This document shows, one piece after another, positions 1 to 5,578 of a stretch of DNA of 9,573 nt. Under the pieces are notes generated by a model. It saw only the letters and a program-made list of their open reading frames with translations. It searched no databases and had not been told where the DNA came from. Numbering within the stretch: position 1 is the stretch's first letter; each line of letters starts with the position of its first letter. Position numbers and translations under genes: made by a program. This stretch comes from Desulfobacterales bacterium (GTDB lineage Bacteria; Desulfobacterota; Desulfobacteria; Desulfobacterales; JAUWMJ01), in NCBI GenBank assembly GCA_030613225.1, contig JAUWMJ010000073.1, forward strand, positions 1 through 9,573. Reading direction: 5' to 3'.

Positions 1-175
1 AATAAAGATCGCTTTCCTGGGACATCTGGAAAAAGTTTAAGGATACTTCTGAAGATGGAGTGCCTGGATATGTGCTGGCAAATGCGATACCCGCTTCAAT
101 GGCTCCCCTGGCAATTGCTTCATTGCCGAGAAGGAGCATCTTTTCGCCGGGATTGTCAGTCAGTAATTTATGCAT
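1..175 (-). CDS. iorA: Indolepyruvate:ferredoxin oxidoreductase, alpha subunit (N-terminal 58 codons; gene continues beyond the left edge)
   Basis: Reading leftward from ATG at 175 gives 58 residues beginning [20 protein letters not shown], with [13 protein letters not shown] at about residues 17-29 and [10 protein letters not shown] at 35-44. This pair ([11 protein letters not shown], then YPGTPSSE) is typical of the start of IorA, the thiamine-diphosphate subunit that oxidises aryl pyruvates from aromatic amino acids using ferredoxin, with CoA, in the cytoplasm. The start is supported by AAGGA at 183-187 on the minus strand, 7 bases before ATG. A second ATG at 180 is out of frame and hits a stop within seven codons. 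The partner iorB and the TPP and ferredoxin domains lie outside the window. Seen: the motif match. Inferred: full-length function. Related TPP-dependent ferredoxin oxidoreductases share YPGTP, but the GNEAIARGA context favours IorA. Confidence 0.85.
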   Translation of the reverse strand, partial: MHKLLTDNPGEKMLLLGNEAIARGAIEAGIAFASTYPGTPSSEVSLNFFQMSQESDLY

Positions 176-202
176 GGCATTTTCCTTGGTTAAATTAAGT
201 TG

Positions 203-232
203 TTGATAGTTTTATTAAAGAGGTCGTTTCAA
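203..232 (-). promoter_or_regulatory. Candidate sigma70-type promoter for iorA
   Basis: On the minus strand TTGAAA (227-232) is followed after 18 bases by TATCAA (203-208). These match the -35 consensus at 5 of 6 and the -10 consensus at 4 of 6 positions. It would give a leader of roughly 20 bases that still includes the ribosome binding site at 183-187. The support is position and hexamer similarity only, and AT-rich DNA often produces such matches by chance. Confidence 0.3.
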
Positions 233-251
233 AATGTTCAATTTTCACCTG

Positions 252-279
252 CCCGCAATGCTCTCGCTTGCGAGGCGGG
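252..279. repeat. GC-rich imperfect hairpin in the iorA / 374-784 spacer
   Basis: CCCGC (252-256) and CTCGC (263-267) pair with GCGAG (270-274) and GCGGG (275-279) around a 2-base loop. This makes a 10-bp stem broken by a 6-base bulge (257-262). It is clearly more GC-rich than its AT-rich surroundings and has no run of T on either side, so it does not look like an intrinsic terminator. It resembles the short palindromic dispersed elements common in intergenic DNA. Whether it recurs in this genome cannot be seen here. Confidence 0.5.
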
Positions 280-294
280 CGGGTCGCTCTCTAA

Positions 295-324
295 CCTTGA
301 ACCGTGAACCCTTGAACTGTGAAC
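295..324. repeat. Tandem 15-bp direct repeat (two units)
   Basis: CCTTGAACCGTGAAC (295-309) is followed immediately by CCTTGAACTGTGAAC (310-324), identical at 14 of 15 positions. Within each unit the TTGAAC/GTGAAC half is itself repeated, giving a GAAC every 7 to 8 bases. It lies in the spacer between divergent genes, about 50 bases before the 374 start. It could be a minisatellite-type dispersed repeat or, less likely, a regulator site array. No function can be assigned. Confidence 0.6.
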
Positions 325-373
325 CTGAGTTACCATTATTTTTAAACTGTTTTTCAATTATCTTTTTGCCGTT

Positions 374-784
374 ATGCAGACTAATAATCTTTATTATAAC
401 GCTCATCTTTTCGTTGCCGCCATCAGGGTTTGCGAACATCAGAAATCCGCCCCTCCTTCTATTGAAGACGTCTGCCGGTCTATATCTTTTTCCCTGGAAC
501 GTGGGAATTTTATCTGCAAGCAGCTTAAAGAAATGGAAATTATAGAAGCTGTTGAAGGCCCATACGGAGTGAGGCTATCTGTCAAAAACCACATAAAAAT
601 TGAGGATATTTCAAAGGAAGAAAAGGAAAGCGCCCTTGAAGATGAGCTTGTAAAATTTAAAGAAACACAAAAAGCTTTTGCCCAAAAAATAGAGTCGTTT
701 CAGGTAAAACAAAAGGAAAAGAAAAAAAGCCTTTTTTCTGACATAGAAAAGAAATTGAAAAAAGAACTCGATAAAAAATTATAA
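374..784 (+). CDS. Small protein with probable winged-helix N-terminus and charged helical tail
   Basis: 136 residues, family not recognised with certainty. Residues about 5-75 have the pattern of a winged helix: a first helix (YYNAHLFVAAIRVCEHQ), a helix-turn-helix-like stretch (SIEDVCRSISFSLERGNFICKQLKEMEII, about 29-57) and a possible wing (EAVEGPYGVRLSV). Residues about 80-136 are almost all E, K, D and Q with spaced hydrophobics (F, L, I), typical of a long charged helix or coiled coil. No signal peptide or membrane segment is seen, so it is likely cytoplasmic. The start is uncertain: ATG at 374 has no clear Shine-Dalgarno sequence, but it is the only Met before the region of predicted fold. 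The gene is divergent from iorA and convergent with gpmI, the stop codons being 2 bases apart. A role in transcription control is inference from the fold alone. Confidence 0.7.
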   Translation: MQTNNLYYNAHLFVAAIRVCEHQKSAPPSIEDVCRSISFSLERGNFICKQLKEMEIIEAVEGPYGVRLSVKNHIKIEDISKEEKESALEDELVKFKETQKAFAQKIESFQVKQKEKKKSLFSDIEKKLKKELDKKL

Positions 785-786
785 TC

Positions 787-2334
787 TCAAGTATCCAGCA
801 GCGATCTCCCTGTCATCAGGTCAGGTTTGTCAATGCCCATTATGTGAAGAATAGTGGGAGCTATATCGCCAAGGCTACCGGGTTTTAGGCTGGAGCCACG
901 ACGGGTATCATCCACAAGGATAAACGGGACAGGGTTAAGGGTGTGGGCTGTATGAGGGTGACCGTTATCGGCTGTCATTTGCTCAGCATTTCCATGATCA
1001 GCAGTAATAATAGCAACCCCTTTATGCCTTTTAACTTCAGAAACTATCCTGCCGACACATTCATCGACGGTTTCAGCCGCCTTGATTGCAGCATCAAGAA
1101 CGCCGGTATGTCCTACCATGTCCATATTGGCAAAATTCAGCATGAGCGCGTCATACTTTTTTGATTTTAATCTCAGGAGAACCTCTTCGGTAACCAGGTA
1201 GGCACTCATTTCCGGTTTCAGGTCATAAGTGGAAACCTCACGAGGCGACGGAATCAGGCATCGATCTTCCAAAGGAAATGGTTTTTCTTCCCCCCCGTTA
1301 AAAAAGTAGGTGACATGAGCATATTTTTCAGTTTCAGCTATTCTTAGTTGATGCAAGCCCTTTTTGCTTATTACCTCGCCAAGGATTTCATCCAGATGAA
1401 CCGGTGGGAATGCTATGGGAAGCGTAAAATTTTCATCATAAATGGTCATGCAGACAAATTCGCATAGCTTCGGGTAAATATTTCTTTCAAAAGATTCAAA
1501 AGCCGGATCAGTTAAAGCTCTTGTTATCTCCCTGGCACGGTCTGCTCTAAAATTAAAAAAGATAACTCCATCATTATGCTGCAGCAATCCAAGGGGTTTT
1601 TCGTCTTTATCCGTCATAACAATGGGGAGGACAAATTCATCAGTCTCATCGCGCTGGTAGGCGCTTTTTACAGCTTCAACCGGATCTTTTTCACAGGTTG
1701 CTTCACCCAGCGTATAAAGGCGATATGCCTTTTCTACTCTATTCCAGCGGTTATCCCGATCCATTGCGTAAAAACGCCCGCATATTGTTGCAATTGCCCC
1801 AAAATTTTTATCGGTTATATATTTTTGCAACTGCTTAATATATCCAACACCGCTATCCGGCGGTGTATCGCGACCGTCAAGTATGGCATGAATATAGACT
1901 TTGCTTACCCCTTTCTCCCTGGCCATATCCAGAAGAGCAAACAGATGTTCAAGCTGACTGTGTACGCCGCCGTCTGAAACAAGACCCATGAGGTGAAGCG
2001 CTGAGTCGTTCGTATTTACCTTTGATATCACAGAGTTGAGCATTTCATTTTTAAAAAATTCTCCATTGCTGATCGCCATATCGATTTTCAGAAGATCCTG
2101 ATACACCACCCTGCCTGCACCGATATTCAAATGTCCTACCTCGGAATTTCCCATAATGCCACCAGGAAGGCCCACAGCTTCACCTGAGCATAAAAGCTGT
2201 GTATCAGGATATTCTTTTTTAAGTTTGTCCAGAAAAGGTGTTTTGGCAAGGTAGACAGCATTGCCTTCCTTTTTGGCACTTATTCCCCATCCATCAAGAA
2301 TAATCAGCATACATGGTCTTTGTTTACCAGACAT
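787..2334 (-). CDS. gpmI: 2,3-bisphosphoglycerate-independent phosphoglycerate mutase
   Basis: 515 residues, close to the usual ~510 for this family. The cytoplasmic enzyme interconverts 3- and 2-phosphoglycerate in glycolysis and gluconeogenesis using Mn2+ and a phosphoserine intermediate. The full active site can be read: D14 in LDGW, catalytic S64 in GNSEVGH, H125 in DGGVHS, DGRD at 153-156, R187 in GRFYAMDRDNRW, RADR at 263-266, K337, D405 and H409 in NMDMVGHTG, D446 and H447 in TADHGN, and H464 in HPHTAH. The metal ligands match the Bacillus enzyme with a constant offset of two residues, so nothing is missing. It is the last gene of the leftward cluster, starting 6 bases after the rsfS stop. 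Its ribosome binding site (GAGGTG, 9 bases before ATG) lies in the last codons of rsfS, which suggests co-translation. Confidence 0.97.
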   Translation of the reverse strand: MSGKQRPCMLIILDGWGISAKKEGNAVYLAKTPFLDKLKKEYPDTQLLCSGEAVGLPGGIMGNSEVGHLNIGAGRVVYQDLLKIDMAISNGEFFKNEMLNSVISKVNTNDSALHLMGLVSDGGVHSQLEHLFALLDMAREKGVSKVYIHAILDGRDTPPDSGVGYIKQLQKYITDKNFGAIATICGRFYAMDRDNRWNRVEKAYRLYTLGEATCEKDPVEAVKSAYQRDETDEFVLPIVMTDKDEKPLGLLQHNDGVIFFNFRADRAREITRALTDPAFESFERNIYPKLCEFVCMTIYDENFTLPIAFPPVHLDEILGEVISKKGLHQLRIAETEKYAHVTYFFNGGEEKPFPLEDRCLIPSPREVSTYDLKPEMSAYLVTEEVLLRLKSKKYDALMLNFANMDMVGHTGVLDAAIKAAETVDECVGRIVSEVKRHKGVAIITADHGNAEQMTADNGHPHTAHTLNPVPFILVDDTRRGSSLKPGSLGDIAPTILHIMGIDKPDLMTGRSLLDT

Positions 2335-2340
2335 TTGTTT

Positions 2341-2721
2341 TTACACCTCTTCCTTTTTCATTGCTTCAATGAGACTTTTTGTCTTTATCCTTTTGGCATC
2401 CACCCAGAGCCCTTCGAGGTCATAAAAATTTCGCACTGATTCATAAAACACATGAATAATCACATGCCCATAATCGAGCAAAACCCAGTGCCCTTCTTTT
2501 TTACCCTCCACGCTTAAAGGCTTTATTCCGGCCTTTTTAAGCTCTTTCTGGATAAATTCCGCTATTGCCGTAACCTGGCGATTTGAACTTCCGCTGCAGA
2601 TGATAAATGCATCTGCCACAGAGGTAAGTTCCCGGACATCCAGCACAACAAGCCCAAGCGCTTTTCTGCCTAAAGCCGCTTTAACATAAAGATCAAGTGA
2701 AGGATCATAATCATGCTTCAT
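2341..2721 (-). CDS. rsfS: Ribosomal silencing factor RsfS
   Basis: 126 residues, normal for the RsfS/Iojap (DUF143) family. The protein binds ribosomal protein uL14 on the large subunit and blocks joining of the subunits when nutrients are low. The family signature is complete: VADAFIICSGSSNRQV (about 35-50), EGHWVLLDYGHVIIHVF (about 76-92) and RNFYDLEGLW (about 97-106). Its start overlaps the nadD stop by four bases (ATGA, 2718-2721), so translation is probably coupled to nadD. An AAGG about 8 bases upstream lies inside nadD. The nadD-rsfS pairing is widespread in bacteria and supports the call. Confidence 0.96.
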   Translation of the reverse strand: MKHDYDPSLDLYVKAALGRKALGLVVLDVRELTSVADAFIICSGSSNRQVTAIAEFIQKELKKAGIKPLSVEGKKEGHWVLLDYGHVIIHVFYESVRNFYDLEGLWVDAKRIKTKSLIEAMKKEEV

Positions 2722-3383
2722 AGGTAAAGCCTTTTAGTTTTTATAAAGTCGATTACATCATCAGGCACCAGAAACCGGATGGAACGTCCCCTTTTTATAA
2801 GGCTTCGTATTGCCGATGATGAAATTTCAAGAGGAGTTACATCAAAAAGGAAAACGGGCTCCATTTCCAAATGAATAAAACCGGATTGTGAAGAGTCATA
2901 TTTATAGCCGGCTGATATCCTGGATTTAATGAAATCTTCAATCTTTTGTTGTCTCAAGCCAGGATCTATGTGTCCTGCATACGGCCTTGTTAAAATAATA
3001 AAAGGAATAAGGGGAAAAAGATCCATATACGATTTCCATGTGTCAATCTCAAGGAAAGCGTCAAGACCGAGGATGAAATAAAGTTTGGTATCTTTTGGTA
3101 AAACCGACTTAAAATAGAGAACCGTATCGATTGTATATGAAGGGCCTGAGCGTTTTAATTCAACATCGGAAGCTAAAAAGCCCGGCGTGTTTACAGTCGC
3201 AATACGAGCCATTTCATAGCGTTCCTGGGCACCGGCAACATGCCCTGATTTTGTGTGCGGCGGGATAGCGCAGGGAATTAAATAAATCTCATCCAGGGAA
3301 AAACCTTCTTGCACTTCTACAGCAGCCCGCAGGTGACCAAGATGAATCGGATTATATGTGCCGCCAAAAAGTCCTATGCGCAT
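2718..3383 (-). CDS. nadD: Nicotinate-nucleotide adenylyltransferase
   Basis: 221 residues, normal length. It transfers AMP from ATP to nicotinate mononucleotide, the penultimate step of NAD synthesis in the cytoplasm. The nucleotidyltransferase HxGH motif is in GGTYNPIHLGHLRAA (H14, H17). Family landmarks follow: IPPHK-like PPHTK (41-45), PSYTIDT (81-87), LGLDAFLEIDTWK (105-117), and the C-terminal ISSSAIR (187-193), a slight variant of the usual ISSTxIR. The ATG at 3383 has AGGA about 10 bases upstream on the minus strand. It is the first gene of a tight nadD-rsfS-gpmI unit. The 359-bp spacer before it, with a repeat element and a possible terminator, separates it from proA, so its own promoter probably lies there, although none is obvious. 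Confidence 0.95.
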   Translation of the reverse strand: MRIGLFGGTYNPIHLGHLRAAVEVQEGFSLDEIYLIPCAIPPHTKSGHVAGAQERYEMARIATVNTPGFLASDVELKRSGPSYTIDTVLYFKSVLPKDTKLYFILGLDAFLEIDTWKSYMDLFPLIPFIILTRPYAGHIDPGLRQQKIEDFIKSRISAGYKYDSSQSGFIHLEMEPVFLFDVTPLEISSSAIRSLIKRGRSIRFLVPDDVIDFIKTKRLYL

Positions 3384-3476
3384 TCTTAGTTTTCCTGTAT
3401 TGATCCAAATAAAGAATCCACGCCCAAAGGACGTTGTATTGATTTGCCCCTTGAAGGGATTGTCGGATACACCAGG

Positions 3477-3640
3477 TTTAAAGTGACTAAAGTTAAGGTA
3501 TTCTGTCTATTATTTTTATAAAAAAATGGAGCAGAGCGACACCACAACTTTAGGCATTTTATCCGCCACCGTACTTTGGCGGATTTAGCTCACTTTAGTC
3601 ACTCTTTGAGATTTAACCAGGCAAAGCCAATTATCTCTGG
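3477..3640 (-). repeat. Dispersed CTAAAGTG-type repeat element, copy 1 (minus orientation)
   Basis: This copy is the reverse complement of the one at 5060-5237. Shared blocks occur in the same order. The 26-bp block at 3611-3636 matches 5060-5085 at 25 of 26 positions. After it come CTAAAGTGAG repeats, a CCGCCA/TGGCGG hairpin, an AT-rich core ending in ACAGAAT/ATAGAAT, and a terminal ACTTTAGTCACTTTA. Internal symmetry is visible: a 12-bp inverted repeat AGTGACTAAAGT (3482-3493) and ACTTTAGTCACT (3592-3603), plus a perfect 8-bp stem ATCCGCCA/TGGCGGAT (3561-3568 and 3577-3584). No ORF is inside. The form fits a non-autonomous, MITE-like element. It lies between proA and nadD, with the rest of that 359-bp spacer non-coding. 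Confidence 0.75.
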
Positions 3641-3696
3641 TCACGCCCATCGAAGATCCCGTCAAGCGGGGAAGAACGTGGTTTTAAAAATTGAAT

Positions 3697-3731
3697 AAAA
3701 ACCAGCCTGCTGACCTCATAGCATCCAGGCT
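3697..3731 (-). terminator. Weak candidate intrinsic terminator after proA
   Basis: Shortly after the proA stop on the minus strand, AGCCTG (3726-3731) pairs with CAGGCT (3704-3709) across a 16-base loop. It is followed by GG and a run of five T (3697-3701). The stem is only 6 bp and the loop is large, so termination would be weak. The same stretch may simply be a degenerate GCCTGG/GCTGG repeat. Confidence 0.3.
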
Positions 3732-3742
3732 TCCCAGCATTT

Positions 3743-4999
3743 TTACTCTCTTATCTGTCCATTTCCATAGACCACAAATTTGGTTGTAGTAAGTTCATCT
3801 AGTCCCATGGGCCCGAAAGCATGCAGCTTTGAAGTGCTTATGCCGATCTCCGCACCAAGGCCAAGCTGACCACCGTCGTTAAAACGTGTGGAAGCATTTA
3901 CAAGAACAGCCGAAGAATCGACTTCACTAATAAAGCTTCTTGCCCGGCTATAATCAGAAGTTATAATTGCTTCAGTATGGCTGGAACTATACTTTGATAT
4001 ATGCAAAACAGCCTCGTCCATATCTTCAACGACCTTCACAGCAATGACAAGATCCAGGTATTCAGCAGGCCAGTCCTGTTCCACGGCCTTTCCTGCCTCC
4101 GGCAATATGCGGCAGGTTTCAGGACACCCCCTGATTTCAACGCCCGCTTTTAAAAACCGCTTTGCCATACCAGGTAAAAAATCCGGTGCAACGGATTTAT
4201 GAACAAGCATTGTTTCCATGGCATTGCATACGCCAGGACGCTGAACCTTTGCATTAAAGCAGATCTCTTCTGCCATTTTAAGATCAGCCCCGTCATCCAC
4301 ATACACATGGCATACGCCTTTATAGTGTTTTAGTACAGGAATTTTTGAATTTTCAACAACAAATCGGATTAACCCTTCGCCGCCCCGCGGGATAATAAGA
4401 TCGATGAATTCCTCATGGCTTAAGAGAAAAGTTACTGCCGTTCTGTCCCTGACAGGTACGATTTGAACTGCTTCTTTCGGAAGACCGGTTTCATCAAGCG
4501 CCTGGCTGATCAGGGCAGCAAGAGCCTTGTTTGAATTAAGGGCTTCTGATCCGCCGCGAAGTATTACAGCATTTCCGGCTTTAAGGCAAAGACCGGCAGC
4601 ATCGATGGTTACATTCGGTCTTGATTCATAAATGATACCTATAACCCCCAGAGGTATGCGCATTTTTGACACATTAAGACCGTTTGGTCTTAGCCATGTT
4701 TTGCTTAGAGATCCGACAGGGTCGCTAAGCTGTGCTACTTCCCTTAGCCCGTCAGCCATTGATTTAATTGTAGAATCATTTATTGTAAGGCGTTCTATCA
4801 TCGCGCCGGAAAGTTTCTTCTCTCTTGCAAAGGCAAGATCTTTCTTATTTTCTTCTTTAATATAGGATGATTTGTCTTCTACTTTATCCGTTATTTTCAG
4901 TAAAACATCATTTTTTTTAACGGAAGAACAGCTTGCCATTTTCCTGGAAGCTATTCTTGCCGCTTTTGCCATTTCTTCTATCGTAGATTCTATAGTCAT
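3743..4999 (-). CDS. proA: Gamma-glutamyl phosphate reductase
   Basis: 418 residues, the standard length. It reduces gamma-glutamyl phosphate with NADPH to glutamate semialdehyde, the second step of proline synthesis, in the cytoplasm. Family landmarks are all present: [17 protein letters not shown] (115-131), [15 protein letters not shown] (139-153), [10 protein letters not shown] (202-211), the catalytic cysteine C258 in [27 protein letters not shown] (388-400) and TTTKFVVYG (404-412). The ATG at 4999 has AGGTG about 4 bases upstream on the minus strand. In many related bacteria proA is preceded by proB (often with obg) and followed by nadD, rsfS and gpmI. Here the downstream part is kept but proB is absent, and copies of one repeat element lie on both sides in opposite orientation. 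The partner kinase must be encoded elsewhere. Confidence 0.97.
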   Translation of the reverse strand: MTIESTIEEMAKAARIASRKMASCSSVKKNDVLLKITDKVEDKSSYIKEENKKDLAFAREKKLSGAMIERLTINDSTIKSMADGLREVAQLSDPVGSLSKTWLRPNGLNVSKMRIPLGVIGIIYESRPNVTIDAAGLCLKAGNAVILRGGSEALNSNKALAALISQALDETGLPKEAVQIVPVRDRTAVTFLLSHEEFIDLIIPRGGEGLIRFVVENSKIPVLKHYKGVCHVYVDDGADLKMAEEICFNAKVQRPGVCNAMETMLVHKSVAPDFLPGMAKRFLKAGVEIRGCPETCRILPEAGKAVEQDWPAEYLDLVIAVKVVEDMDEAVLHISKYSSSHTEAIITSDYSRARSFISEVDSSAVLVNASTRFNDGGQLGLGAEIGISTSKLHAFGPMGLDELTTTKFVVYGNGQIRE

Positions 5000-5059
5000 T
5001 TTTCACCTTTGTTTGCTTTTATTCAATTTCTAAAAAATAGGTGCTTTGTGGGTGGTCAA

Positions 5060-5237
5060 AGATAATTGGCTTTGCCTGGGTAAATAGGAGTGCCTAAAGT
5101 GAGCTAAAGTGACTAAAGTGAATCCCGCCATGGCGGGGTAGATATTTCGCTTCACTTAAATTTTTATAAGATAATATAACAGATAGAATTCCACGACTTT
5201 AGTCACTTTAGGCATTTTAGCTCACTTTAGTCACTTT
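5060..5237 (+). repeat. Dispersed CTAAAGTG-type repeat element, copy 2 (plus orientation)
   Basis: It begins with the 26-bp block at 5060-5085 shared with copy 1. The body is bounded by 28-bp inverted arms (5094-5121 and 5203-5230) that match at 26 of 28 positions. Each arm is built from three units of CTAAAGTGA, some with an extra G. Between the arms lie a perfect palindrome CCCGCCATGGCGGG (5124-5137) and an AT-rich stretch. The arms could fold into a large cruciform or RNA hairpin. No ORF is present. It fills most of the 311-bp space between the proA start and the remnant at 5311. Any proA promoter must lie in or beside it, and I see no convincing one. Confidence 0.8.
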
Positions 5238-5310
5238 GATGTTTCAACAGCTTAATGTAATATTTTATCAAAAATTATCCATATTTTCAAAAGGATAAAT
5301 CAATACAATA

Positions 5311-5448
5311 ATGGATATTTCTTCTTTTATAAAATCAATAACCAATCCTGAAATCAGGAGGTCTATTTTAGGCCAGAATATTGTAAAGCTTGGAGATGAA
5401 CTGACCGGTAGGATTCTTGATTTTAAATCAGAATGTGCCGCTGTATGA
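5311..5448 (+). pseudogene. FliK-like protein, N-terminal fragment (truncated)
   Basis: ATG at 5311 opens 45 codons ending at TGA 5446-5448. Residues 21-40 read GQNIVKLGDELTGRILDFKS, which resembles the 'L+xGDxLTGRVLE' stretch near the N-terminus of FliK-like hook-length proteins that often precede a small FlhB-like gene. Those proteins are several hundred residues long, so this is at most a stub. The reading frame then gives way to a second frame carrying FlhB-like sequence (see 5426-5578), as expected from a deletion joining two neighbouring genes out of frame. AAGGA at 5291-5295 is 15 bases from the ATG, farther than normal. The FliK-like identity rests on a short motif and is tentative. 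The alternative is an unrelated short ORF. Confidence 0.45.
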
Positions 5449-5578
5449 AGATAAGAATTTGTCCCAGGTTTTGGAAGCTTTGGATCTTGATACGGAAATT
5501 CCATCTGAATTATACAGAGCAGTCGCAGAAGTTCTGGCTTTTATCTATAAATTGAACAATAAATATGAAAAAATTTGA
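5426..5578 (+). pseudogene. FlhB-like C-terminal domain fragment (no valid start)
   Basis: This frame encodes NQNVPLYEDKNLSQVLEALD and then EIPSELYRAVAEVLAFIYKL, ending at TGA 5576-5578. It matches the C-terminal domain of FlhB/YscU export-switch proteins, whose consensus is NVPxxEDxxLAxxL, then EIPxELYxAVAEVLAFVYxL. Small free-standing FlhB-like proteins of about 90-100 residues carry this domain, but the usual N-terminal part (the KYDxxxxxAPxVVAKG segment) is missing here. The frame is closed upstream by TGA at 5402-5404, and only GTG at 5435 could start it. It overlaps the recB start by 14 bases, so in the ancestral arrangement recB was probably translationally coupled to it. The domain match is strong. 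That it is a pseudogene is inferred from the missing N-terminus and the out-of-frame junction. Confidence 0.65.

Noticed and set aside
234..545. 103-codon plus-strand ORF overlapping the start of the 374-784 gene
   Set aside because: It reads through the intergenic hairpin and tandem repeat, its composition is unlike a folded protein, and it conflicts with the better-supported frame at 374.
1576..1977. 133-codon plus-strand ORF
   Set aside because: It is entirely antisense within gpmI, whose minus-strand frame carries the complete active site.
5090..5237. CTAAAGTGA repeats as a possible CRISPR array
   Set aside because: The units are 9-10 bp, directly adjacent or inverted, and without spacers of regular length. 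No cas gene is present.
5268..5504. 78-codon minus-strand ORF
   Set aside because: It lies antisense to the FliK-like and FlhB-like fragments, which match known families on the plus strand. The minus frame has no recognisable motif.
5311..5578. Programmed frameshift joining the two short frames into one protein
   Set aside because: The two halves resemble different families and no clear slippery site is visible. A deletion fusion is simpler.
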